DNA of 64,000 bases, taken from positions 1 through 64,000 of the forward strand of contig CAWHVQ010000024.1 of assembly GCA_963832895.1 (NCBI GenBank), written 5' to 3'. The notes beneath the pieces are model-generated. The model had not been told where the DNA came from. It searched no databases and saw nothing but the letters and a program-made list of their open reading frames with translations. Source of the stretch: JAMXLO01 sp963832895 (lineage in GTDB: Bacteria; Pseudomonadota; Alphaproteobacteria; Acetobacterales; Acetobacteraceae). Both the position numbers and the translations under genes were made by a program. This document shows, in pieces, positions 52,905 through 62,467 of the stretch (position 1 is the stretch's first letter; the number at the start of each line of letters is the position of its first letter).

Positions 52905-54087
52905 ATGATGCTCGAAACCGCTCTGCGCGTCGCTCTCGTCGCGGGCTGCGCGTTCGCCCTCTCTGTCCCACCAAGCGCCGCATCGGCTGACGTTTCCGTC
53001 ACCACGCCGGCGATCCAATCGGCGATCGCGGCCGCGGTCGAAAAGGAACGCAAGGCCTATGGCGGAAAGACCCCGGTTCCAGGCGTGCTGATTGGCGTGT
53101 GGGACGGTTCCGGCGGAAGCTACGTGCATGGTTTCGGCGACGCCGACCTCGCGGCGCATCGCCCCCTGACGGCCGCTGATCACTTCCGCGTCGGCAGCAA
53201 CACGAAGACATTCGTCATCAGCGTGCTCCTGCAACTGGTCGACGAAGGCAAGCTGAACCTGAACGACCCGCTCAGCCGCTTCTCGCTCGGCATCACGATC
53301 CCGAACGCCGAGAACATCACGGTCGCAGAGCTGTGTCAGATGCGCAGTGGCCTGTTCGAGGCATTCGAACTCGCCGGAATTCGACAACATGAATCTCAAA
53401 CCCGACATGAAATTCGATCCCCGGACGATCATCGGATGGGCGCTGAAGCAGAAGCCGTATTTCGCTCCCGGCAAAGGCTATCGCTACAGCAACACCAACT
53501 ACCTGATCCTGGGATTGCTGATCGAGAGCATCACCAAGGAACCTGTGGGCGAGCAGATCCGCAAGCGGATGCTGGAGCCCTTCCACCTGACCCAGACCAG
53601 CTATCCCGACACCCAGGCGATGCCTGACCCATGGGCGCACGGCTATTCGCTTCGCAAGGACGGCACATGGGAGGATGTCAGCAACACGATTCCAGTCTCG
53701 CTGATGGGTGCCGCCGGCGAGATCATCTCCGACATGGACGACATGAAGCGTTGGGTGAAGCTGTACGTCACCGGCAAGACCAACGCGCCGGTGACGCAGC
53801 ACGCGCGTCTGACTTGCATCTCCACCGGTCAGGGGAACCTGGCGTTCGGTCTCGGCATCGGCTGCAGCGCCGGCTGGTACGGCTACACCGGCGGACTGCC
53901 TGGTTACAACACGGCCGGCTATTACTTCCCCGCGGGAGATATCACCATCATCGCCTGGGTGACGTTGCAGGCGGAAAAGCCGTTCCCCGGCGTCGCCAAT
54001 TCCATATTCCGCGATCTAGCGCGCATCATGACACCGGCGAACATACCCTTTGTAGTGGGGACGCCCGCGAAAACAGTGGCGAGGTAG
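52905..54087 (+). pseudogene. Serine hydrolase (beta-lactamase/DD-peptidase class), frameshifted
   Basis: The gene starts with a signal peptide (LRVALVAGCAFALSVPPSAA) and the S-x-x-K site (VGSNTKTF, S98 to K101). After ELCQMRSGLFEAF the frame must shift by one base near 53367 to continue NSPEFDNMNLKPDMKFDPRT. It then carries the Y-x-N motif (GYRYSNTNYLILGLLIESI) and the final YGYTGGLPGYNT. Each half alone lacks one part of the active site, so the protein is dead unless the extra base is a sequencing error. It is related to secreted D-alanyl-D-alanine carboxypeptidases and esterases. Confidence 0.88.
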
Positions 54088-54155
54088 TGCAGGTACAGTG
54101 GCCCCCGTCAGTCAAACTACGGTCGCAGCACAAACTCGCAGACCAAGACCAGCAC

Positions 54156-55190
54156 TCAACTGGCGGCAGGAACGTATGGAAAGGTCGTCGATGGCTTCGA
54201 CGTGACTGAATTCTTGCCGATCCCGAGGCTGATGGGAGCGTTCGCCGCTATGGAGAACATGACATCCGGGGCGTTGTCCGTGAGCGAGCGGCCGTTCCAT
54301 TCGGCGAAGCCGAACACGGCCGGTGTACCGACCACGTAAGGAAGGATGTTGGGGAAGAACCGATGCGCGACCTTCTCCCCGTACGCCCGGGGGTCTTCGA
54401 CGGTTCCATTGGCCGACACGACACCGGCTATCGCATTGATGACGACCTGTCCATAGGTCAGAAAGTCGTCGGCCGGGCGCCCAACATTGAGGCGGTTACC
54501 GAGATCTTCGTTGTACTGGGTGAAGAGCGGGTGGATCATTGGAAGACCCACGCGGTTGATCGAACGCCAACCCCCAGAATCGGTAGCGAGCGTTGCCACG
54601 GCCCATATGCCGATCCGGCGCTTATCGCCTGTGCCGGCGAGAAAATCGTTATCGGGCACTTCCAGTACAATCGAATATACAGTGTGGCCGGCAAACAAGT
54701 TCTTTGCCTGACTTGGATCCCACCCGGATAGGTCGACGACCGTTCCGTCCTGGAACGCGTGGCCGACTGCGTGCAGCACATCGGGCTCAATCCAGAATGG
54801 GTCGCCAGCTTTGCCGGCCCAGACGCGCAAACCGGCTGCCGTGGAAACAGTCTCGCCGGTCGCCCCATGCGCGACAACAGTGCCGGCCGCATCCGGATCG
54901 ACAGCATCCACACCTCTGATGCACCGTATGACGTAGCGCTGCTTTCCGTGCTAGTCCCGCTCGTCGAACGTGATACGATAGGTGATATCTTCGATGGCAT
55001 CGCCATCGAGGTCGACTTTGAATTCGTACATGCCTTCCGGGTGGTAGCCGGGCGCAGGAATCGCACCAGCAATTGAGTGGCAGACGTTGATCACGAACAC
55101 AGTGCCCGTCTCGCCATGGAACACGTAGAGGTCCGTAATGTCGAGGCGGATGTCTTGCCGAGCGATTGGCAAGTCGAGATGATGCGCCAT
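54156..55190 (-). pseudogene. DUF4331 protein interrupted by an in-frame amber stop
   Basis: The frame starts MAHHLDLPIARQDIRLDITD then LYVFHGETGTVFVINVCHS and reads to FDERD. TAG stands at 54951..54953, and the same frame goes on HGKQRYVIRC, VDAVDPDAAGTVVAHGATGE, HAVGHAFQDGTVVDLSGWDP and a normal end. All of it matches DUF4331, a family of unknown function. A single base change in one codon (for example GAG to TAG) explains the break. It is a recent pseudogene or an error. Confidence 0.82.
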
Positions 55191-55439
55191 GGTGGTCTCG
55201 CTTTCATGTTCGTCGTCCGGCAAATCTGCGCGACACTACTCCCCAGGCTCACCATTAAGCCTCCAATCGGCTGGAACGACAAGCTGACGGAGCACCTGAC
55301 GCCGAATGCTCGACCACCATTGCGCCACACAAACGCCCGAGAGCGAAGCGTTCGATGAGATGTTCAGCCGATCCCGTCGAAAAGATCTGGTTCGCCCCCC
55401 GGCTAAGCGAAGGGCGGTTATCCTTCCAATGCAACGAGC

Positions 55440-56462
55440 TTACGAGGGATCCACCCCCACCCGCACCAGCAGTTTGCCGAAATTGCGCCCGCCCAGCATA
55501 CCGGCGAGCGCATCGGGGGCATGTTCCAGTCCATCCACCTCGTCCTCCCGGTAGATCAGGCTGCCGTCGACCACCCAAGGCGTCGCCAGCTTGCGCCACT
55601 CGACCAGCTTCTCCGGTTTGTCGGACACGATGAAGCCCTGAACCAGTACACGCTTGCCGACGATAAACCCGAGATTGGGACCGGGGGGAAATTCAGCCTC
55701 GTTGTATTGCGACACCATGCCGCACATCGCCACGCGGGCGAACGGGTTCAGCAGGTCGAACACCGCCGCCTGCACTGCGCCGCCGACATTCTCGAAATAC
55801 GCGTCGATGCCGTTCGGGCACGCTGCCGCGAGTTCGGCATGCAGATCGAGCGAGCGATGATCGACACAGTCGTCGAAGCCAAGGCTGTCCTGTACCCAAA
55901 GGCACTTCTCGGCGCCACCGGCAACGCCGACGACACGGGCGCCGGCCCGACGCGCGAGTTGCCCGGCCACCGAACCGACAGCGCCGGACGCTGCGGAAAC
56001 CACCACCGTCTCGCCCTTTTTCGGCTGGCATATTTCGGTGATGCCGCGATACGCGGTCGCACCGGGCATGCCAAGCACACCGAGATAGGCTGACAGCGGC
56101 GCGCCTCGCCGTGGCAGCTTCACCAGCCGATCGCCCGGCGTGACCGAATGCGTCTGCCAGCCGCGCGCCCCCACCGCCACGTCACCCGGCACGAAGTCCG
56201 CATGCGCCGAGGCGATGACTTCGCCGACGGTTTCGCCCGTCATCACGTCGCCGGGGTTCACCGGCTGCGCATAGGTCTGCTGCTCGCGCAACCGCCCCCG
56301 CATGTAGGGATCGATCGACAGCCATATCGTACGCGTGACGACCTCGCCGGCTGCGGGCTGCGGAATGGCGTCCTCACGGATTTCGAAGTCCTCGTGCCTC
56401 GGGGCGCCGTGCGGGCGACGCTTCAGCACCACCGAGCGGCGGTTCGCGGCATTCTGGTTCAT
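55440..56462 (-). CDS. NADP-dependent medium-chain reductase (CurA/YncB-type)
   Basis: This 340-residue zinc-free medium-chain dehydrogenase has LSIDPYMRGRL near the start, the cofactor site VSAASGAVGSVAGQLARRAG, and AYFENVGG, which is typical of the 2-alkenal/curcumin reductases. It should reduce enone double bonds with NADPH. It is a stand-alone gene between a pseudogene and a small membrane-protein gene. Confidence 0.92.
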   Translation of the reverse strand: MNQNAANRRSVVLKRRPHGAPRHEDFEIREDAIPQPAAGEVVTRTIWLSIDPYMRGRLREQQTYAQPVNPGDVMTGETVGEVIASAHADFVPGDVAVGARGWQTHSVTPGDRLVKLPRRGAPLSAYLGVLGMPGATAYRGITEICQPKKGETVVVSAASGAVGSVAGQLARRAGARVVGVAGGAEKCLWVQDSLGFDDCVDHRSLDLHAELAAACPNGIDAYFENVGGAVQAAVFDLLNPFARVAMCGMVSQYNEAEFPPGPNLGFIVGKRVLVQGFIVSDKPEKLVEWRKLATPWVVDGSLIYREDEVDGLEHAPDALAGMLGGRNFGKLLVRVGVDPS

Positions 56463-56607
56463 TGCAGGCTCCTGTGCTCCGAGTGGCTATGCCGCGATAT
56501 TGCGCCAGGCGGCCGGTCCCGTCGATTTGCGTACGGAAAGTTCCCAATTTCGCCGCACACCCGGCGTGTGCTGCACTCCCTGCGTGATCAGGAAAGGAGT
56601 TTGCACT

Positions 56608-56754
56608 ATGCGCAACGCCAGGGCTCCACGCTCAATTGCTATTGCCAGTCGGTCCGAAGACATCCAGCCGGCCGCGATCCTCGCGACGCTCGGCATGATC
56701 GTGGCGCTCACCGCGACATGGCTCGGGATGGTTGCGATCTGGCCGGGGTCCTGA
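56608..56754 (+). CDS. Small membrane protein, 48 residues, function unknown
   Basis: Directly after AGGAAAGGAG, an ATG opens a 48-residue frame: MRNARAPRSIAIASRSEDIQ then a single hydrophobic helix (PAAILATLGMIVALTATWLG). The strong ribosome site and the one clean membrane segment argue for a real small protein. I know no family for it. It is divergent from the CurA-type gene. Confidence 0.55.
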   Translation: MRNARAPRSIAIASRSEDIQPAAILATLGMIVALTATWLGMVAIWPGS

Positions 56755-56766
56755 GGCAGCGAAGGC

Positions 56767-57061
56767 TCAAGCCGGCCGTGCATCGAGGACAGAGTGGCCC
56801 ACCGGCGTAGGTACGACGTCCGTCAGGCTGAACCCGGCCGCGGCGAACAGCGCCGCAAACTCCTGCTCGGTGCGAATCCGGCCGCCGGTAACCGCCAAGG
56901 CCATCACGTCGTTCAGCTGTGCGAGTGACGGCGCGTTGTCGGCCGTCGGCCAATCGGTCGGCGATCCCGAGACCGGCCGCAACGCAGAGCGGCTGAGAAA
57001 TCTGGTACGCCCGCACCAGCTCCACCAATACCGTTCCGCTGTCGGTGGAGCCGGGTGGCAT
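56767..57061 (-). pseudogene. O-methyltransferase with the catalytic middle deleted
   Basis: The first about 40 residues (TVLVELVRAYQISQPLCVAA, GLGIADRLADG) match the dimer domain of SAM-dependent O-methyltransferases. The next frame is the family C-terminus (LNDVMALAVTGGRIRTEQEF, AALFAAAGFSLTDVVPTPVG). The about 200 residues in between, with the SAM site and catalytic His, are missing and the two parts are out of frame. It lies 7 bp downstream of the alcohol dehydrogenase gene, so it was probably in one operon with it. Confidence 0.75.
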
Positions 57062-57068
57062 GGCCTGG

Positions 57069-58130
57069 TCAGGCGGCTTCGCTGCGCAGTATCAATCGGC
57101 CTGTCACCTTGCCATCGCGCAGCCGCATGAGCGCATCATTGGCCTGGCTCTGCGGCACGGTCGCAACAGGCAACGCGGGCAGCGTTCCCTCCTGTGCCAG
57201 TTTCACCAACTCCCGCAGCTCCTTGGGATTGCCGACATAGGTTCCCTGCACGGTCAGCGCACGGATCGCCATTAGCGGCAGTGGCACAGTCAGTTCTCCA
57301 CCGAACAGACCGACCTGGATCAGCTTGCCGCCCTTGCGCAGTGCATCGAACGCGAAGCGCGCGGTCTGCGTGCCGTTCACCAGGTCGATCACCGCGAGCA
57401 CCGGCCCACCGGCGGTGTCGACAATGCGCTGCGCCACACCGTCGCCGCTGCCGTCGACCACCTTGTGCGCGCCAACCTTCAGCGCGGCCTCGCGCTTCTC
57501 CGCGCTGATGTCGACCACCACGATGTTCTGGTGCTGCATCGCGCGCAGCACCGCGATCGCGTTCAGGCCGAGACCGCCGGCCCCCACAACCACGATCGCC
57601 TCATTGGGCGGGATCGGCATGGCTTTCCGAATTGCCGAATAGACGGTGATGCCCGAGCAGGCATAGGTCGCGGCCACGGCAGGGTCGAGCGTTCCGAGAT
57701 CGACCAGGTGCCGCGGATGCGGCGCGATCACGTGCGTGCCGTAGCCGCCATTGGCATAGACGCCGAGACTGCGGGGCGTGAGGCACATGTTGTCCTCTTC
57801 CGCCAGGCATTTGTCGCAGGTGCCGCAGCCCAGCCAGGGAAACACAATGCGCAGGTCGCCAACCTTCACGCCCTTCGCGTCGGGACCAAGCTTGGCCACC
57901 CGGCCAACAATTTCGTGCCCCATCGCGAGCGGCAGCACCACGCCGCGATCCTTCAGCGACATTTTCCTGCCGCCGCCGATATCGTAGTAGCCCTCCCAGA
58001 TGTGCAGGTCGGAGTGGCAGACGCCGCAATGTGTCACCTCGACAAGTACCTCCGTGCCTTTCGGCTCCGGCGTCGGCAGTTCGAGTTCCTGCAACGGCTT
58101 GCCATTCTCGACCACGGCCCAGGCGCGCAT
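57069..58130 (-). CDS. Zinc-dependent alcohol dehydrogenase (medium-chain)
   Basis: This 353-residue enzyme oxidises alcohols with NAD+. The catalytic zinc site is C35 in HCGVCHSD plus GHE. The structural zinc site has four cysteines in GCGTCDKCLAEEDNMC (about 104..118). The cofactor fold reads AIVVVGAGGLGLNAIAVLRA. The end GKVTGRLILRSEA is normal. The remnant of a methyltransferase gene follows. Primary alcohols are the likely substrates, by analogy with AdhP. Confidence 0.93.
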   Translation of the reverse strand: MRAWAVVENGKPLQELELPTPEPKGTEVLVEVTHCGVCHSDLHIWEGYYDIGGGRKMSLKDRGVVLPLAMGHEIVGRVAKLGPDAKGVKVGDLRIVFPWLGCGTCDKCLAEEDNMCLTPRSLGVYANGGYGTHVIAPHPRHLVDLGTLDPAVAATYACSGITVYSAIRKAMPIPPNEAIVVVGAGGLGLNAIAVLRAMQHQNIVVVDISAEKREAALKVGAHKVVDGSGDGVAQRIVDTAGGPVLAVIDLVNGTQTARFAFDALRKGGKLIQVGLFGGELTVPLPLMAIRALTVQGTYVGNPKELRELVKLAQEGTLPALPVATVPQSQANDALMRLRDGKVTGRLILRSEAA

Positions 58131-58359
58131 GGCGGTCTCCTATGTTTTGTGCGGCAGATGGATAACCGGCGGCGAGGCGGGGTCAAGGGCAGTGGTTGCT
58201 GCCCGCCCAGATAAGACAATATTGGGTATCAGTTGATCATAGAGTGGCCGATGCCCACCGGTGCCGATGCCTCAATTGCCGCGGATAGAACTCAAAAACG
58301 TGCTGATCAATCCCGAACCACAACCGCCCGATACCGCTTTGCCATGTTACGGCTCACGG

Positions 58360-58998
58360 TCAGGATGCGTCCAGCATCGGCGCGGCCAACAGATCAGGCC
58401 ACCCAGGTTCGCTGGCGTCAGAAAAAACCACCCTGATACGAACAAGTCGAGGTGGTATGGGATCGTCCCATACCGACGTCCAGCCCCCGCCTTTCGCTGG
58501 CCAATAGTTCAGGTCTAGCCGCGAAACGCCTTGAAGAATTGGGGTGGCCACCGGCGCCGGGGGCGGTCCAGTTCTGATGGCATGCAGATGTGGCGTCCAA
58601 ACCAACATGAGACGGTGCGTAGCGTCGACGATCAGCTCGACATCAGCACGTCTGCCTGAAGACACGTTGGTCTGAAACGGTATGACGCTCGTGAACGCGA
58701 CGGAATGCGCGGCGCCGACAAAGACCAATGGCTCCCATTCCGAGCCCGGCCTTGCATGTTCGACCAGGTGCCGCAGCGTCCGATAAACAGCATCGAGATC
58801 CGCACGGCGCTCCATCAATCGCGCCTGCCGGTCGAAAGTTAGCAGGCCGAAGCTAGTGCCCTCAGCGAGGCCAAGGAGCAGCAAGCCAAGTATTGCAAGG
58901 GCAACGAGAACCTCGAGCAAGGTGAACCCGGCTGTCGAGGTTCCGTGCCCGCGCCTATTCTGCCGCGACTTGAAGTCCGAACCGACTATGGGGTGATG
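58360..58998 (-). pseudogene. GspJ-like pseudopilin, no normal start codon
   Basis: The open frame starts after a TGA at 58999..59001 and carries a full prepilin site, AGFTLLEVLVALAILGLLLL, with the invariant Glu at +5. A GspJ-like body follows (MERRADLDAVYRTLRHLV, PRLVRIRVVFSDASEPGWP). No ATG, GTG or TTG precedes the cleavage Gly. The first possible start codon is the TTG inside the prepilin helix (58920), which would lose the cleavage site. An ATA at 58987..58989 overlaps the stop of the upstream gene in the place where an ATGA-type start would be expected. It may be a mutated start or use of a rare codon. Confidence 0.65.
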
Positions 58999-59684
58999 TC
59001 ACTGGCACCGCAATGCGGCTGTTTGAAGTTGTTAGGCGCCTCATCGGCGGCAAGATATACGATGTTGTCGGAGTTTGGCGTGCCGTCCAGTCCCGCTTGG
59101 CGCCGCATCCGGTAAGCGATCGCGTGGTCGGCGCACGACGTATCGCCGCTGACGCCAAGGCCGCCAATAACCTGGCCGCCAGAGTACAGCGCTACTCCCC
59201 CGCCAAATGTGATGATGCCGCCTGGAACAAAGCCGATGCCGGTGTCCTGTCGCAGAAACAGTGGATTGAACGGGTTTGAATCGTTCAGGCCGTATAGCGA
59301 GCCACCGGGCTGCGTTGGCGAGTAGAGGTTCGCCGTCGAGAGCGCTAGCGCGTCGTTGCTGAAGCCGTTTGCGGTGGTGGCCTTGGCAATGGCAATCGCG
59401 CGGCTGCCCGGCCAGGCATCGCCGGTAACAGTAACGGAGCAAAGTATACCCTTTCGGTCGACCACCGCCGACCACATGCGGTTAGGTCCGAACAGGCCGC
59501 CGTTCTTGTCCGGCAGGTTAACGACCGAAGCGAGTTGAGACTGCACGTTGGCGACAACACTCGGGGGGACCTGGCAACTTTGAGGCCGTAACGGATTGTC
59601 TTCCGACTGATCCATACCCGATTGGGCGAAGGCTGCCGTTGACAAAAGCACCATGACGGCAACTGCACAGAGCCGCATATGCAT
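58986..59684 (-). CDS. Secreted HbpS/GlcG-family (DUF336) protein
   Basis: This 232-residue protein has a signal peptide (MRLCAVAVMVLLSTAAFAQS) and a GlcG/HbpS fold: GPNRMWSAVVDRKGILCSVT, AWPGSRAIAIAKATTANGFS, GGVALYSGGQVIGGLGVSGD and TSCADHAIAYRM. HbpS binds haem and relatives act with alcohol dehydrogenases or glycolate use. Unlike cytoplasmic GlcG it is clearly exported. It is divergent from the GspK-like gene, and its stop overlaps the pseudopilin frame. Confidence 0.82.
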   Translation of the reverse strand: MHMRLCAVAVMVLLSTAAFAQSGMDQSEDNPLRPQSCQVPPSVVANVQSQLASVVNLPDKNGGLFGPNRMWSAVVDRKGILCSVTVTGDAWPGSRAIAIAKATTANGFSNDALALSTANLYSPTQPGGSLYGLNDSNPFNPLFLRQDTGIGFVPGGIITFGGGVALYSGGQVIGGLGVSGDTSCADHAIAYRMRRQAGLDGTPNSDNIVYLAADEAPNNFKQPHCGASDITP

Positions 59685-59824
59685 TGTGTATTCCCCCTGT
59701 TGTGCTTATTGGTATGGCGTTAATAGAAAGACGTTCGGCTAATTTTGAGCAACGCGCCACGTACTTGTCCAGATATAAGCAGCACAAGAATATGTTACTG
59801 ATTCCCTTCCGCGGAGCATCCGGT

Positions 59825-60607
59825 ATGACAGAAGGACGATCCGCCTCCGCACGGAGGGTTGGCGTTTCATCCAGCGCGCAAGGAATTGTCGGACCGCTAT
59901 CTCTTTCGCCGGCATCGGACCGCAAGGCACAGGTTGATAACGGCTTTGCACTGATGATCGTCTTGTGGTGGCTCGCGCTGCTCGCGCTTCTGTTGACGCA
60001 GATCACGGCGGCGGCTCGCACGGAGGTAATGATCGCAGCCAATATCCGTGGCAGTACGGTGGCTGAGGCAGCGGCCGACGGCGCGGTGAACGAGGCTATC
60101 TTCCAGGTATTGTCGCGGCGTTGGCAAGTGGATGGGTCACCGCATCTCATTCGCGGAATGCAGGCAGTGGCCGAAGTCCGAATAGACGATGAGGGTCAAA
60201 AGATCGACCCGAACGTGACGCCTGTTATACTTATGGCAGCGCTACTTCGGGGATGCGGCGCCACGCCGACAACTGCAGAGCGCACTGCTCTCGCAATTTC
60301 TGAATGGCGGAGCCTGGACGTCCTGCGAACAGCAACAAGCGAATCGGCGTCGCAATACCCGGTCGCCGGGTTGGGTTATCTTCCCCCTCACAAACGATTT
60401 GTCAGCAAGGACGAACTAGGCCTTGTGCGGGGAATGACGCCTGAGCTTCTCGGCTGCCTTAGCCCACATATATCAATATATTCGCTATCAGTACCATCGT
60501 TGGCCATTGTCGACGACCAGGTAATCAGGCAGGCAATTATCGAAGCATACCCCGACGACGCCGCGCATGCCGTAGCCGCACTGGTTCGCGAGGTCGCGGT
60601 GATTTGA
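59825..60607 (+). CDS. GspK-like minor pseudopilin
   Basis: The prepilin-like site is NGFALMIVLWWLALLALLLT, with a Gly-Phe cleavage site but no Glu at +5, which is the known feature of GspK, the tip pseudopilin of type II secretion. The body has RTEVMIAANIRGSTVAEAAA, then DGAVNEAIFQVL and a late helix-hairpin part (LGLVRGMTPELLGCLSPHIS). The 40-residue leader before the cleavage site is long. The start could be the ATG at 59825 or 59792. No other type II secretion genes besides the GspJ-like frame are in the window. Confidence 0.8.
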   Translation: MTEGRSASARRVGVSSSAQGIVGPLSLSPASDRKAQVDNGFALMIVLWWLALLALLLTQITAAARTEVMIAANIRGSTVAEAAADGAVNEAIFQVLSRRWQVDGSPHLIRGMQAVAEVRIDDEGQKIDPNVTPVILMAALLRGCGATPTTAERTALAISEWRSLDVLRTATSESASQYPVAGLGYLPPHKRFVSKDELGLVRGMTPELLGCLSPHISIYSLSVPSLAIVDDQVIRQAIIEAYPDDAAHAVAALVREVAVI

Positions 60608-60771
60608 AGTCTCTGCTGCGGCCCGGGCAACAGCGGGCGGAAAGTTCCTGCGCGTTGCGGTTGTGCGTATCGCTTCCCTCTCCACCAGTGAAGATTTCGC
60701 CTACAGAATCCTTTCGTGGGAAGGAGATACTCCGGAGTGATCATCCCCGAAGGGCTGCACTTGCCGCGGTA

Positions 60772-60990
60772 CTAACCCACCTTCCCCAGCGCCCCAGGCT
60801 TGGTGATCCGCACCGCCTTGCCGTCCAGGAACGCCAGCGCGTTCTGCAACTCTGCGGATAGAAGCCCGCCCGGATCTCCTGCAAGCCGCAACCCAGATGC
60901 GGTGCCATCACAACGTTAGGCGCACTGCAAAGCGGATGGTTCGCCGGCAGCGGCTCGCGGTCTAACACATCCAATGCGGCCACATTGCCC
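60772..60990 (-). pseudogene. Duplicated C-terminal end of a D-2-hydroxyacid dehydrogenase
   Basis: On the minus strand, VAALDVLDREPLPANHPLCS, then APNVVMAPHLGCGLQEIRAG and FYPQS repeat almost exactly the end of the intact dehydrogenase at 61479. After FYPQS a one-base shift leads to NALAFLDGKAVRITKPGALG and a stop. Only the last about 73 residues are present. It looks like the remains of a tandem duplication. Confidence 0.8.
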
Positions 60991-61478
60991 CTGATCCGCT
61001 GCGGAAGAGTCTCGACAGGTTCGACTGAGAACGCCGCGCGTCCGACCGCGCTCATATACAATTCATCGAAGAAGTACGGTGGCCGCCCGAGATGATCGAA
61101 CAGGGCCGCCGGCAACAGATCAGCCAGGACGCCGGTCGGTCGGTCATCATCACCGACCATCCAGTGCAAGGGACCGCGTGGAATACGGAAGACGAACAGA
61201 CGCGCCCCAGCCCTCTGGCACATTTCCGGCGACGCGTGACAGCCATTGCCCCGGCAGGCGGCGCTGGCGGCATTGTCAGGAAAACGGCCACGTCTAGCCC
61301 GGTCACAGAGTAATCCCGGCCCTGATAGGTACTTATCCATTCGAAACCGTTCTGGTGCCAGGCACGCACATCGTGCAGGCGTGTGACGGGATCGTCGAGA
61401 AAAGCCTGTACATCCGCCTTATGGAAGAAACCGTTCCAAAGAATAACCTCTGCCGCCTCCTCGGTGGTGAGCGTCCTC
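60991..61478 (-). pseudogene. Remnant of an unrecognised gene between two dehydrogenase copies
   Basis: Directly after the intact dehydrogenase stop, one frame reads TTEEAAEVILWNGFFHKADV, QAFLDDPVTRLHDVRAWHQN, then YQGRDYSVTGLDVAVFL. A second frame then reads EMCQRAGARLFVFRIPRGPL, HWMVGDDDRPTGVLADLLPA, PYFFDELYMSAVGR and VEPVETLPQR. The two parts look like one protein of about 150 residues broken by a shift near 61270, with no good start codon. I do not recognise the family. It then runs into the duplicated dehydrogenase tail. Confidence 0.5.
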
Positions 61479-62462
61479 TCAATTGGCTCCCACAGCCTCG
61501 GGGTTTGTCACCCGCACCGGCTTGCCGTCGAGAAAAGCCAGCGCGTTCTCCACGCTCTGCGGATAGAAACCTACCCAGGTCTCCTGCACGCCGTAGCCCA
61601 GATGCGGCGTCATCACCACGTTAGGCGCACTGCGGAGCGGGTGGTTCGCCGGCAGTGGCTCGCGGTCGAACACGTCGAGCGCGGCCACGATGCGACGCGC
61701 CTGCACCGCCTCGATCAGCGCCTTCTCGTCGACGATCGGACCGCGGGACGTATTGACCAAAATCGCGCCCGGTTTCATGCGCGCGATATCCGCGGCACTG
61801 ATCAGCCCGCGCGTGCGATCCGACAGCACAAGATGGATACTGACAGCGTCGGAACGTGAGAGCAGCTCCTCCTTGGACACCATCGTGGCACCCGCTGCCT
61901 GCGCGCGCTCCGCCGTCAGGTTCTGGCTCCAGGCGAGCAGGTTCATGTTCAGTGCCTTGCAGTAGCGCGCCATGTGGGAACCAAGCCGACCCAGCCCGAT
62001 CACACCCAGCGTCTTGCCCTGCAGCGCGTAGCCGACCGGCACGCCTTCCTGAAATTTCCCCCCGCGGATATTCGCATCCCCGGCAGGGATCGCGCGCGCA
62101 GCCGCGATCAGCAGGCCGAGCGCCAGCTCCGCGGTAGCAGCCTCACTGCCACCACCGCCGGTGGTATTGCAGACCACCACCCCGCGCGCCGTGCAGGCCG
62201 CCGTATCTAGCGACGCATTGCGCGCGCCGGTCATCCCCAACATGCGCAGCTTCGGCAACCGATTGATCAGCGAGCCAGGCAGCGGGGTGCGCTCGCGCAT
62301 CGACAGCACGATGTCGAAATCGGCAAGCTGGCGCGCCGCATCGTCCTCGCCGTCAAACGCCTTGGCGAAGAACACCACCTCGGCGCGCGCCTGCAACGGC
62401 GCCCAATCGGCACTGGTCTTCGCCACACCCTGCCAGTCATCGAGCACCGCTACCTTGGTCAT
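61479..62462 (-). CDS. D-isomer-specific 2-hydroxyacid dehydrogenase
   Basis: This 327-residue NAD(P)H-linked enzyme of the phosphoglycerate/glyoxylate reductase family has TLGVIGLGRLGSHMARYCKA as the cofactor site, and the catalytic R, E and H in LVNTSRGPIVDEKALIEAVQ and MTPHLGYGVQETWVGFYPQS. The exact substrate is unknown. Its ribosome site is inside a perfect hairpin (62468..62490). A broken partial copy of its tail lies about 500 bp downstream. Confidence 0.93.
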   Translation of the reverse strand: MTKVAVLDDWQGVAKTSADWAPLQARAEVVFFAKAFDGEDDAARQLADFDIVLSMRERTPLPGSLINRLPKLRMLGMTGARNASLDTAACTARGVVVCNTTGGGGSEAATAELALGLLIAAARAIPAGDANIRGGKFQEGVPVGYALQGKTLGVIGLGRLGSHMARYCKALNMNLLAWSQNLTAERAQAAGATMVSKEELLSRSDAVSIHLVLSDRTRGLISAADIARMKPGAILVNTSRGPIVDEKALIEAVQARRIVAALDVFDREPLPANHPLRSAPNVVMTPHLGYGVQETWVGFYPQSVENALAFLDGKPVRVTNPEAVGAN

Positions 62463-62467
62463 TTACG

